64,000 nt of DNA. Origin: Acanthosepion esculentum. Its lineage: Eukaryota; Mollusca; Cephalopoda; Sepiida; Sepiidae. The stretch spans positions 28,794,682 through 28,858,681 of the forward strand of contig OZ038495.1 in the NCBI GenBank assembly GCA_964036315.1, written 5' to 3'. Shown piece by piece: positions 32,756 through 43,745 of the stretch. The notes under the pieces are model-generated. The model was not told where the DNA came from and did not search any database. It saw only the letters and a list, made by a program, of their open reading frames with translations. How positions within the stretch are numbered: position 1 is the stretch's first letter; each line of letters starts with the position of its first letter. The position numbers were made by a program, and so were the translations under genes.

Positions 32756-34660
32756 TACAGTGCTGTTCGATAAAAACGACTCGCCTGATTTTGTTTACTT
32801 CCATTTGTTTTCGCCTATTGTTTTTGGGGTCAAACTAATTTTTAATCTTACTAATATAAAGACCCCTTCGCGACCACCTAGTAAAAAAGTTTACTCACCC
32901 TAAGGCATTCTATTGAAAATAATAATTTTGGATATAAAAACGATATAGGGAAAAACAAAAGTGACTCACTTATTTCCTGCAACTAGTAATCAATAGAAAC
33001 ATAACCGAACAGCTTTAAATAAAGAATAATAGAGGTATAATTTATTTATAATAGGTAATATAGTTCGAACTATTTAATAATCTATGCGTCTGTTGCGGAC
33101 CCGATAGCGGTGCAGATCTGGCTTACGAAAATAAGGCCTTGTGCCAGACGCTATACACTACTACTGGATCCCCAGACAAAGTAAAAAAGGAAGAAAATAT
33201 AATAAGACGTGCTCTTTCCACCGTACAAACGTACAAAGTGAAAAGAAGTAGACAGGCAAAACAACAAAAGGTTAAGAACAAACATACATTTTATTAGAGT
33301 TTAACAAGTAGTGTCTTCAGTGAAGACCTTCAGTAAATGTACTGGAAAATGTAGTTGAAAAAGAGGCCAAGTAGATTGTCTTCAGTAAGGTACTGGAAAT
33401 ATTGTAGTAATAATGAAATTTAATTGTCTTGAGTGAAGACCATCAGTAAGATACTGGAAATATGGTAGTTGACAAGATAAGAATCCGCGCCAAAATTCAA
33501 ATCCAATATGGCTGTATGGCGGGAAGGAGTTCTTCGAGAAGAAAGGTTCAGAAAGTCAGTTGTAATGCATAGTGACATACGGCAAGGAAAAATACTCACT
33601 GCGAGAGTTTATAATTGTGAGTGTATGTAATTCTTTTTAAAGTAACAGGTTCTGAAAGTATGAGTTCGAAGAATGTGAAAAATGCTCGTTCATCAGGTTG
33701 GAAGTTTTTGAAAGTTCCTGGAAGTTGAGCAGCTCGCTAAAAGATGTTCGCGTTGGAATGGAAATTCTGTCCTAAGGTGACGACTGTGTATGATACCGCG
33801 ACGACCCATGAGATCAGGGTAAGGCTTTGCCGAATAAAATGTCTCTGTCTGTATATATCGGGTTACCGGCGAGAGACAATTGAGCCTGCCCGGTCAGGTC
33901 AAACGACCTGGGGCGACTAATTTTGAAAAGCCAAATTTGCCGTGACGTCAGCGCAAAAGCGCGCGAAAAATAAATTCTTCCTCATCTTCGGCTAAGACAA
34001 CGGTTTACTACTATAACCGGTCGAAAGTGAGAGGAAGGGGTGAAAAGTCGCGCGTGCGTCAAAGTGAAGGTGGGGGTAGTGATATATCCCACACGTCCTC
34101 CTTTATTTTGAATAACCTTTTCAACCCTTTTTGGCATTGACTTGATTAGGTTCTGGCAAGTCTCATCTCCAATCATTGAATTCCATTCGGATATGAAATT
34201 CACAATCAAATCCTATTTGTTGCTCAACTGCTTTCTCGAGTGCCTGTATTTTATAATGCTCCATAAGTTTTCTATGGGGTTGAGGTCAGGAGATTGGGGC
34301 GGCCATGTGATAACACTCACCTGCTTCTCATCAAATTATTCCTTCATCAATTTTAATTTGTGACAGGGAGCATTTTCCTGCATAAAAATGAGCTCGGTGG
34401 GGTAGATTTGCACCCTTTCAACAGAAGGGAGCAGACAAGACTCTAAAATTCTTTTGTACTGCTCACTCCTGAGGGTCTTTTCAATAGGTTGTAAGAAACC
34501 AGTTCCATGAAAAGAAAAGCATCCCCAGAACATTATACTGAACGGATGCTTGACAGTACTTACTGCTAAATTCAAAGAGCTTTCAAAGCTTCTTCTTCGG
34601 ATTTCAGATCGCTTATCCTTTGCATTTAACTCAACTTTCGTTTCATCAGATCATTACTGA
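32756..34660 (-). mobile_element. Tc1-like element, minus strand, split by an insertion
   Basis: The 3' terminal repeat begins at 32758 next to TA (CAGTGCTGTTCGATAAAAAC). The first ~180 bp match the right end of the smaller copy at 35338-35830. On the far side, 34075-34655 encodes transposase on the minus strand: 'SDETKVEL', 'IMFWGCFSFHGTGFLQPIEK', 'FMQENAPCHK' (Glu where relatives have Asp), and the C-terminal 'FISEWNSMIGDETCQNLIKS', 'MPKRVEKVIQNKGG'. The N-terminal DNA-binding region is not found. About 1.1 kb of foreign DNA separates the two parts. Confidence 0.85.
32937..34079. mobile_element. Insertion inside the Tc1-like element, class uncertain
   Basis: This ~1.1-kb block interrupts Tc1 homology. 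It contains three imperfect ~70-bp repeats (TCTTCAGTGAAGACC..CAGTAA..TACTGGAAA) at 33310-33475, an AATAAA at 33834 near a TGTCTCTGTCTGTA stretch, and GC-rich ends. GATAT occurs next to both breakpoints (32932 and about 34080) and could be a 5-bp duplication. A solo LTR would fit the AATAAA and 5-bp duplication, but no clear TG...CA ends are seen. Confidence 0.4.
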
Positions 34661-35335
34661 TCTTTCACATCGTTCGAATGCTAAATATCTATACCTTTGA
34701 AGATTGTTCGGAATTAAATATTTTCTGAAGTAATTCAATGTAAGGAAATCCTACTGAAGTCTAAATAATTAAAGAATCGTGACGAATAATGAAAAATTAT
34801 TGTGAAGGTAAAATAAAAATCGCCCACAAACAAATTGAACCACAATTTAATTTTCGTGAAAAATAATTTATTTTAAAACATTTCTAAATATTATTTGGAT
34901 TTGGATTATCTTTTGTTTAATTCTATAATAGCATTTTCTTTTCTTCAAAATAACCTGGATCTGGTTCATATTTCAAAAGGAAATCTTTCTCTGAGTAGGC
35001 CCATCTACTAGGTTGGATAGCTAATCCCTGTTTCAGACACCTACTCAGGCACATTCCATTATACTACAACTATACCGAGCGGATGTTAGTTACGGTTTCT
35101 TGGAGGAGACCTGACATGATCAACAGAATGGAACAAGGGCAGTCCGCTCAAACACTCAGTCACGATGACATTTGACTTTCTGACTTCGAAAAACTATCGA
35201 ACAGTTCTATCGGCAGTATCGGTAAAGGATATATTACTTTCAGTATTTTATTATTATCTAAAGAAAACAACGACAAAATATCTTGCGTCAGCATTTTTAT
35301 TAACATATTTTCAGTGTGGCAGTTATATTCAGTTA
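34661..35335. other. Unassigned
   Basis: AT-rich with no motif. The frames at 35160-35353 on both strands overlap the next element and are spurious. Confidence 0.4.
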
Positions 35336-35337
35336 TA

Positions 35338-35830
35338 CAGTGCTGTTCGATAAAAGTGACTAACCTGATTTTTTTACTAAATGTTCTCTTCTCCGATGAA
35401 ACGAAAGTTGAGCTAAATTCAAAGGATAAACCATCTAAAAGCCGAAGAAAAAGCTTTGAAAGCTCTTTGAATTTAGCAGTAAGTATTGTCAAGCATCCGT
35501 TCTGTATAATGTTCTGGGGGTGCTTTTCTTTTCATGGAACTGGTTTCTTAAAACCTATTGAAAAGACCCTCAGGAGCGAGCAGAACAAGATAATTTTAGA
35601 GTCTTATCTGCTCCCTTCTGCTGAAAGGGTGCAAATCGACCCCACCAAGCTCATTTTTATGCAGTATAATTATCAATAGAATACCTTAGGGTGAGTAAAC
35701 TTTATTACTAGGTGGTCGGGAAGGAGTCTTTATCTTAGTAAGATTAAAAATTAGTTTGACCCCAAAAACAATAGGTGAAAAATGTTTAAGTAAGAAAATT
35801 CAGGTCAGTGACTTTTATCGAACAGCACTG
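35338..35830 (+). mobile_element. Tc1-like element, internally deleted
   Basis: Terminal repeats CAGTGCTGTTCGATAAAAGT and its complement (ACTTTTATCGAACAGCACTG) are each bordered by TA (35336-35337, 35831-35832). At 493 bp it is under a third of an intact element. The internal frame has 'NVLFSDETKVEL', 'FCIMFWGCFSFHGTGFLKPI' and 'PTKLIFMQYN', where the catalytic 'DNAPCH' block is cut. Deletions removed the N-terminus and everything after the second catalytic region, so it could move only if another transposase acted on its ends. Confidence 0.93.
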
Positions 35831-35832
35831 TA

Positions 35833-36248
35833 TGTGTTTGCTTGTATGAGAGAGAAAGCAAGCGCGATTATTGTATATATGTTTACCTACACATTCTGTT
35901 TCTCTCAGAACATGAACAAGCAGACAAAACTGCAATAGGTCATACCCGGATGTAGAATCATTCATATCCACATAGCAACATATTTTGCCATTATGCAGAA
36001 AACTATCGTCAATACATCCGTACGTATAATAATTATAATTACCAACCAATGTCACTAGAAATTCGCGCATGTTTAGTTGACAGGATGCGGGTTGCAAAAA
36101 AAAGATTTAAAATAGACACCATTCTTTCAATAATTATATCTTAATGGCTTAAATTTTAATACTCTTTGCATTAGTGTGTTTTATTTTAAAATAATGGTCA
36201 TCGAATATGGGTTTGGTTTGTTTTAAGGCATATCAATCTTTTCTTTCA
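35833..36248. other. Unassigned
   Basis: Nothing is recognised before the minisatellite begins. Confidence 0.4.
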
Positions 36249-37645
36249 AAAAATATTGCTGCTAATATTTTCTCCAAAAATGTATTGCTGGTAATATATA
36301 TATTTTTAAAATGTATTGCTGGTAATATATATTTTTAAAATGTATTACTGGTAATATATATTTTTTTAAAATGTATTGCTGGTAATATATATATATTTTT
36401 AAAAATGTATTGCTGGTAATATATATATTTTTAAAATGTATTGCTGGTAATATATATTTTTAAAATGTATTACTGGTAATATATATTTTTTTAAAATGTA
36501 TTACTGGTAATATATATATATTTTTTAAATGTATTGCTGGTAATATATATATATTTTTAAAAATGGATTGCTGGTAATATATATATTTTTAAAATGTATT
36601 GCTGGTAATATATATTTTTATAATGTATTACTGGTAATATATATTTTTAAAATGTATTACTGGTAATATATATTTTTAAAATGTATTACTGGTAATATAT
36701 ATTTTTTTAAAATGTATTGCTGGTAATATATATATTTTTTAAAAATGTATTGCTTGTAATATATATATTTTTAAAATGTATTGCTGGTAATATATATTTT
36801 TAAAATGTATTACTGGTAATATATATTTTTAAAATGTATTACTGGTAATATATGTATTTTTTAAATGTATTGCTGGTAATATATTTTTTTAAATGCATTG
36901 CTGGCAATATATTTTTTAAAAATGTATTGCTGGTAATATATTTTTTTAAATGCAGTGCTGGTAATATATTTTTTTAAAATGTATTACTGGTAATATATAT
37001 ATATTTTAAATGTATTGCTGGTAATATATATATTTTTTAAAATGTATTGCTGGTAATATATTTTTTTAAATGCATTGCTGGCAATATATTTTTTTAAAAT
37101 GTATTGCTGGTAATATATTTTTTTAAATGCAGTGCTGGTAATATATTTTTTAAAAATGTATTACTGGTAATATATATATTTTTTAAATGTATTGCTGGTA
37201 ATATATTTTTTAAAAATATATTGCTGGTAATATATTTTTTAAAAATGTATTGCTGGTAATATATTTTTTAAAATGTGTGGATGGTAATATATTTTTTTAG
37301 AATGTATTGCTGGTAATATATTCTTTAAAAATGTATTGCTGCTAATATATTTTTTAAATGTATTGCTGGTAATATATATTTTTGAAAACGTATTGCTGGT
37401 TATATATATATATATATGTATTACTAGTAATATATTTTTTTAAATGTATTGCTGGTAATAATTTTCTTCTTAAAAAATTCATTGCTGGCAATAACGTTTT
37501 ACAAAAATGTATTACTGGTATTAAAACTATTTTTACCCTTTCATAATGAACCCCACAAATTAAGAGGTGGTTCCACACTCCTCAAAACCTTAATCAGAGG
37601 CCTTGCTGTTGGATGTAGTTCATCGTTTTAACCAGGACAGTTATG
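36249..37645 (+). repeat. ~35-bp minisatellite inside a dispersed element
   Basis: Thirty-five or more copies of AATGTATTGCTGGTAATATA plus a variable T/A spacer (TATATTTTTAA or TTTTTTAA) fill 36249-37530. Variants ATTACTGG and TGCATTGCTGGCAAT recur in blocks, so sub-blocks were duplicated together. The unique flank 37530-37645 (GAGGTGGTTCCACACTCCTC, 'AGGCCTTGCTGTTGGATGTA') is repeated in reverse at 62280-62345, beside a few diverged repeat units. The minisatellite therefore travels as part of a mobile unit and has expanded here. Confidence 0.9.
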
Positions 37646-37675
37646 GAATATAATTTTTTATGCATGTCACGCCAC

Positions 37676-38205
37676 GCAAGGTGGGAGTGCCACTAGCACG
37701 CAAGGGTTACTGAGGGCGAGAGCAAGATTAAAGAGGGGTGTTTGAGGAAAGGTTGAAGAGAAGGACGAAGATCAAGGTATCAGAAGATGTCGATTGACAT
37801 TACCGTTGAATATTTGAAGAGTATAACTATTAGGGAAGCAAGTAAGAGGAAGGCAGAAAAGACGGCTACATTTAACCGTTTCGACAGTGAAAAGGTGGGA
37901 CCGAGAGTAAACTAGTATCACGCTTAAATTCATGCAGTTTGGGTACCAGTGAAATCAGCAGTTGCCATGAAAATATTTAGCAGAAATGAGAAAGGGAAGC
38001 CACAGCACGTCTGTGAGAAAGTGACTGTAGACGAGATGCGAGGACCTATCTCATGGAATATCCGGCTCTGGATTTTGTTGAGGATCTCTAGATGAACAGC
38101 GGGGGCACCAGACCATATATGGCAACAGTATACAATGCAAGGACGAATGGTTGATTTATAGATTTGAATGATGGTCTCAGGCGAGAAAAATCATCTGGCG
38201 CGACA
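37676..38205 (-). pseudogene. LINE-B C-terminal end, minus strand
   Basis: Reading down from 38205: 'FSPETIIQIYKS' and 'HIWSGAPAVHLEILNKIQSR' (with stops), then 'VPKLHEFKRDTSLL', 'PPFHCRNG', and the terminal part over 'GCCTTCCTCTTACTTGC' to 'GTCAATCGACATCTTC' (VNRHL). The 3' UTR continues to about 37676. It aligns well with 43180-43745. Confidence 0.8.
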
Positions 38206-40761
38206 TATTCGAACATATATCTTTGTATATTCTTTCAAAATGAATAGTGTTAACTTTTCTATATTTTGCCGCATTCAATTTCAATTGTTTGATTTTCATA
38301 TATTTGGGAAATAATTGCTACCTATAACACTTGAGTTACACATGTAAGCCTTAACCAACACTGTAAAACTACATTGGAACGAAGACTAACAGAGATGACA
38401 TTCCGAAAATATCCATCGTATAATGTAATCTAATCTAATAAAGCTTTCGCAATCTTAGCTGTTTTCTCTGTATACGCAGAATTCGTTTCAATTTCACAGC
38501 GACGTCTGCCCATCTTCGCGCTAAACCTTCCCAAACCCAAACACCAAACTATACATCTTTCCAGCAGCAGCCCCTTCACCCATTGCATCTTACCGCCATT
38601 TTTGTGAAGATGCCGGGGTTGATCAGAAATAGCAGTGTAGTAATTAAATCCGTATAAACAAGGATTCAGCGACATTCTCTATTCCCCAATCATGTGCCGA
38701 GGTTTTAGAAGTGGAGAGAAATAAAGAGGCTAATGTGCTGGCTAGCAGAGATTTGAGCGAGGGTGGGGCAGTGCTGAAGGGTATTGGTCTATAGAACCAT
38801 CAATACAGGTAATATATCGGCAAGACGGGACAATTTCGTCACGTTGAAAATTAGGCGCCTGGTTAAACTTAATCGATTCATTTTCTGCTCAGCTTATATC
38901 GTCTGCATTCTCTCTCTCCCCCATCACTGTCCCAAGCCTCGCTCTCAGTAATTCCTCTCCTTCCTTTCCTGATTATCGGCCCTTTTATTCCACGCCATTT
39001 AATTACTCTTCTCTATTACTTATTTTCTTCGCAAAGATTTTTTCCCTTACAAACAATTTTTTTCTTTCAAATCTTTCCTCACTCTTTTTCATTTACTTTG
39101 TCTACTCTTTTTCGTAATTTTTCCTAATTTTATTTGTCTTCATTCTCTTTCTTAAATACTTTTTTCCCAACATTTCTTTATGTAACAATCTTTACACATG
39201 CTAGTTAAATTAGTACGACTATACAACTACCTAAACATCTTCCTTCTGTATAAATTTCTATGGCTATTTTTATTTGTCAGTAGCGTTTTATTCTATATTA
39301 CAAACTTTCTATTATATAAATTTGCAATTTGTTGACATTATTATTGCATTTTTATTTGTCGGGATTTTCCTTCTGAATTGGTGTTTTTAATATTCTTTTT
39401 CCTTTGATTTTTCGATAATATTGGTAGCATTTAACCCCAACTTTTAAAATATATTTTCTTTCTAGTCATTTTAACAGATCTAACCCAAGAAACTGTTATT
39501 TCTTTAGTATTTTTTCTTCATATTTAATTCTGCGCCTAAATGTCTAATTTTATTCCAGTTCTTCCTGCCAACTTCTTTCCTGTTTAAGCATTTGACCATT
39601 GTTGAAACAAACACACGAGAAAATATTTTCCTCAAAATGAGGCATTCATTTGCCCAACAGATATTTATTTGTCCATACGTTTTATTACTTTTTTTTTGGG
39701 GGGGGGGTCTGTCGAACCTTTTTCATATTCTTTTCATTTCTTTCTACTTCCCACTTCCTGAGCCATTTTGCTCAGCGTGCGCACACATCGTCTTTAGATT
39801 CCCTTTTCCATTTTCCCCTCTTCAAGACATCGCAATTTTACCCATTTAAATTGACTTTTCAGTTTCCTACATTTGATTTTGTCTTTTTAAACCATAACGA
39901 CACGTTTCCTTATCAGCGTCTCTCTATTTTCTTCGTTTTTCCTTCTCTCCTTTTCAACGACAGCTTGAAAGTCAAGCCAAACTATCAGAAACCTTCCAAT
40001 CTCTCAACTAATCTTTATGAAGATTTTCTGATGACCTAGTCGATTTAATCGAGGCTATGAATAGTCAAGTCCTGTTTCGTATTCATTCGCTGCTCACCGA
40101 ACTGACCATCGATGCCAATAGATTTTGACACTCAATTTCATTCTTTTAATTCTGGCTGGAGAATTCGCGGACCATTCCGGTCTCTTAGTCTACATTCATA
40201 TCACTTGGACGCTTCGGGGCAACTGAATTCCACATTTCACCGGATATAACTCACTATATACATACTCACATTCCGTTTCACAAACATCGAACATTCAAAG
40301 CAAGCTCAAATCATATATATACATAAATGTGTTTTGCAATATAGGAACGTTCCCACAGAGTATTTCTAGATGATAATGTTTTTCATAGCAAGCGGGCGTT
40401 GAAATTAAATCGGTCAATATCAAGATAGAGATAATTAATAGTATTAGTAATATATATTTTAAGGGTCCAGTCTTCAGTCAAAGATAAAGACAATGACTTA
40501 ATTGTAACAATTTCGTTTTATTATAAATGTTTTATGTATCATAAAACAACTTGTTTTTCTTCAAGCTATTTGTGATTAGGGTATACAAAAACATAAAAGT
40601 ACACGAACGTTATTAAGTAGTAGAAATACAGCAAGTGTCAAAATTCAACTTCATTTTACAAAAGTAAGAGGTTTTTATATAATATTCGATGGATTGGGTG
40701 TCCTAAAAATGTTGATCTTCTCTCTGTCTCTGTCTGTTAGTCTCTGTCTCTGTCTCTCCAT

Positions 40762-40767
<6 letters not shown>
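38206..40767. other. Unassigned, pyrimidine-rich on the plus strand
   Basis: From about 38880 to 40030 the plus strand is persistently T/C-rich (CTCTCTCTCCCCCATC, TTTCTTTCC), a marked strand asymmetry without simple periodicity. 'TTTGTCCATACGTTTTATTA' at 39670 repeats a phrase from 9255. The minus-strand frame at 38430-38675 (81 residues) and the plus-strand one at 39650-40039 (129 residues, Phe/Ser-rich) have no recognised domain and look compositional. Confidence 0.5.
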
Positions 40768-40843
<76 letters not shown>

Positions 40844-40850
40844 GTATATA
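40768..40850. repeat. (TA)n microsatellite
   Basis: Pure TA for about 75 bp after a CACACACA start. Confidence 0.97.
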
Positions 40851-41215
40851 TAAATAAAAAGGAAAGAACAGTAAGATATAAAATCCGGTGTTCTTATAGA
40901 TATTTTTATTTTTACACAATAGTGCTCTATGTAAATTTAAATTTACAGAGCATTAATATTATAAATTAATAGATTTAAAATATGGTTTTACCGCTACACA
41001 GTGATAACCATGTTTCAGAAATGGAAGCTAAAGCCCCTGAATTTAATTTTGTTATTAAACCAAAGACATTAGTTCCATTTCCTCATCAAGCGAATTTTGG
41101 AGTAACTTACTTTTTAAAATTTACGGTTGTTAACGGCACAGGAAAGATTCATAGTTTGAGGGTTTCCAAGGTTACCGATAAATCCATTCATCTAGACAAG
41201 GGGTGGTAGAGGGTT
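40851..41215 (-). mobile_element. PLE-like terminal module and adjoining body
   Basis: It contains GGAAAGAACAGTAAGATATA, 'ATCCGGTGTTCTTATAG', 'TAGTGCTCTATG' and 'CGCTACACAGTGATAACCAT' in the same order as at 8583-8918, here once and not folded back. By analogy with the other copies the element's 3' end points left into the TA tract. The 75-codon plus-strand frame (40982-41209) is therefore antisense to the element and I do not call it. Confidence 0.65.
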
Positions 41216-42559
41216 CAATTTTTAATTTTCGTTGTATCAGTTAATAGTTACATTTGAAAGCGGGGTTATGTTTAGGGATGGGTAGGGATGTATCTTTTAA
41301 CAAATTCTGACATCCGCTAAATTCATGTCATCTGGGTTTTTTTCTAACGGCAAAAATTCTTATGGTATTTTTTCTATTTGTATATTTAAAGATTTTGAGG
41401 GACTGTTTAGGTTAGAATATGTTTTATCCACCTTTCTAAAAAATTATTTTTAATATTTAATATACTATACTCCTAGTTAAAAACCAAGTAAATGTATTAG
41501 GATTACTTACAGTATTTAAAATTATTTATTCTTATCGAGTATTCAAGTTTTAGATATATTATCTTAGAAGCAGTTGTAACAAATTTTGTCTTGAGCTTAG
41601 CTAAATCATTTTCAATTGTACTTGTGATAGAGTTCGTGAGAATTTCCGCGATAACAAGACCTGGCTCTAACTTACCATATTCTCTACACTCCGGCCCAAA
41701 CATTCCAACAAAACTCATAAAATACAAATATATTTTTTATGATGTCAACGAACACTCGTTGCCACTTGTTTAATGTCGATGAATAATTGTTGTCACGTTC
41801 GTTATGCTCGTTGTAGTAGAGACTCTGTAATCGCAGATACAACTATACTACGCCGTTGAACAATGCTGGTGACATACACATTCGAATAAAACTCACATTA
41901 ATAGTACTTGCTCGATAATTCTCGCTCGAATAGTAATCCGTAGTGATGCGAATAGAGAAATAGTATAGTGAATAAAGTAGAGAATAGCGGTCCTTATAGA
42001 ATAGATAGACTAGAAATACAGATCCGTATAGTAATAGAGGATAGAATAGAAATAACGATCCGAATAGTAATAGAGGATAGACTAGAAATAGTGATCGATA
42101 GTCGTCAGCTACTTCCTACATATATGCGTTTACTCTATGGTCACGTGGTCTACTTAATTCAATAATCGGATCGCCTGTGTTTGCTCACTGTCGATCTATG
42201 TTCAGACTCAACTGTCGGCAGCGACACTTTATTCCTATATAAAATATTTATCCATGTACCTGCTTGACATCACTGTATAGTACTTTTTGTTCTGTTTATA
42301 AATAACAGTAATAAAATAAATTTTATGGCAATCAAAGTGATAAATGCCTATGTACGCAATTGGCTTTATTTAAACATATTTTAGACATTTATAATCAGTT
42401 TTTCAGTCGAAAGTTTCATTATTCTGTTTCGTTTATGTGTTATGTACTGTTAGGAAGTGATAGATTACATCTCTCTAGAACTTTCTTTATTTTGTTGCTC
42501 TAAGTAACTCGTAATGTTTTACTTTCCCTCTTTGCCTAATCAAGGGATCAGCGATCAGT
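41216..42559. other. AT-rich DNA with a small 36-bp tandem repeat
   Basis: At 41985-42095 a unit CCGAATAGTAATAGAGGATA + GACTAGAAATA is repeated about three times. The rest shows nothing recognisable. Confidence 0.6.
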
Positions 42560-43060
42560 TTACACTGACGACAAGTAGTTGCCTCTTGCTTATTTTGTCT
42601 TGAGTATGTCGTGGGAGTGGAAGCAGGAAATTTCCCAAGCCTTCTTTCCTTATGAAATCTTTCTTTTTCTGATTGTGAACAACAGTTTTCATGAATTTCT
42701 TGTTTCCCACGAAACCTTTTCTTTACTCACATTCTCTGAACATAGTATTCTCCGCATTCTTCGAGAACATATCTCAGTCATTTCAGGTCTCTTTTTTATG
42801 AGTGAGAAGCTTATCCAAAATTCACGGCTATATAGAAAAGTAAATACTTCATAGCAGTTCAACAGCCGTTTCTTTGTTTCTAAGAACGATTTCGAAACCA
42901 TCAATTCTTTGTTAGTTTCTGAAATATATATTCTGTTATTCTGGTGCAAATTCAGGTCGTGAGATTTCGTATCGTCTGTTATCGGACTTCTCAAATAGAT
43001 ACATTTGTGGAACTGATTGATTTTAACATGGCTGTCTCTGAAATCCATCCATCCCGTATC
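42560..43060 (-). pseudogene. LINE thumb/C-terminal fragment
   Basis: The minus-strand frame 42689-43048 reads 'HKCIYLRSPITDDTKSHD', 'ETKKRLLNCYEVFTFLYSRE', 'SLIKKRPEMTEICSRRMRRI' and 'SENVSKEKV'. Family members have 'FxYLGxxIT', 'TKKRLLKCYV.S.LLYG.E', 'KRLEATEMWFYRRMLRI' and 'SWTENVSNEEVL'. Past 42689 it continues in other frames ('RKEGLGN'). It is the same LINE type as 4085-4535. A 119-codon open frame with this much divergence is decay that has by chance avoided stops. Confidence 0.8.
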
Positions 43061-43179
43061 CTTAAAGCTTTCAGTTGGTCCTTTCTTCTTTCACTTCTGA
43101 ATTACCCGCTCTTCCAGTAGTCTTTCTCAATGCCAAAATATCATAGTGACATATGTATATCTGTAGCGGAGACTTACCT

Positions 43180-43745
43180 TGGCGACCCGAAAGGGCCACA
43201 GTCATGTGTATGTTTTGCAATGGCGTGTGGAGACAGTGAATCGGCGAGCTTCGGACTGAAAGTGCATCAGGCAGCACTTCGTCTTGTGTTAAGTAGTGAT
43301 GTCGCTTGTAACCATTTTTTATTGGAGCAAGAATAAAGAGGGTGTTTGAAGAAATGATATAAAGAAGGACGGCGTTCAGGATCAATGCATCAGAAGATGT
43401 CGATTGACATTACATTTGAATATTTGAAGATTACAGCTATCAGGGAAGCAAGTAGGAGGAAGGGAATTCCACTGACAGGAAGTGTGAGATAAGAAGTTTT
43501 TGGAGTAGAAGAGACGGCTACATTTAACCGTTTCGACAGTGAAAGGGCGGGACCGAGATGCCAACGTATTAGCACGCTTAAATTCATTCAATCTGGAAAC
43601 AAGTTAAAGTAGCTTGTCAGAGCAGTTGCCATAAAAATATTTGTAGAAGATACAGAGAAAAACCACAGAACGTCTATGAGAGAGTGACTGTAGACGATTT
43701 GCCAGATTAGGACCTATCATATTGCCCTAACATCTCGGAAAGTTT
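43180..43745 (-). pseudogene. LINE-B C-terminal end, minus strand, second copy
   Basis: The frame 43382-43591 reads 'EFKRANTLASRSRPFTVETV', 'KCSRLFYSKNFLSHTSCQW', 'SLPPTCFPDSCNLQIFKCNV' and ends NRHLLMH. This is the conserved LINE-B C-terminus and is intact over 69 codons. The 3' UTR runs to about 43180, and upstream sequence to 43745 matches 37.9-38.0 kb. Confidence 0.85.

Noticed and set aside
35338..35830. Active Tc1 transposon
   Set aside because: Terminal repeats and TA duplications are good, but only ~490 bp remain and the transposase lacks its N-terminus and catalytic blocks.
39650..40039. 129-residue Phe/Ser-rich ORF as a host exon
   Set aside because: It follows from the pyrimidine bias of the region. 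There is no domain, splice context or repeat conservation to support it.
40982..41209. Host protein of 75 residues ('MEAKAPEFNFVIKPKT...')
   Set aside because: The DNA is shared with the foldback at 8583-8823 and belongs to a dispersed element. The frame is not kept there.
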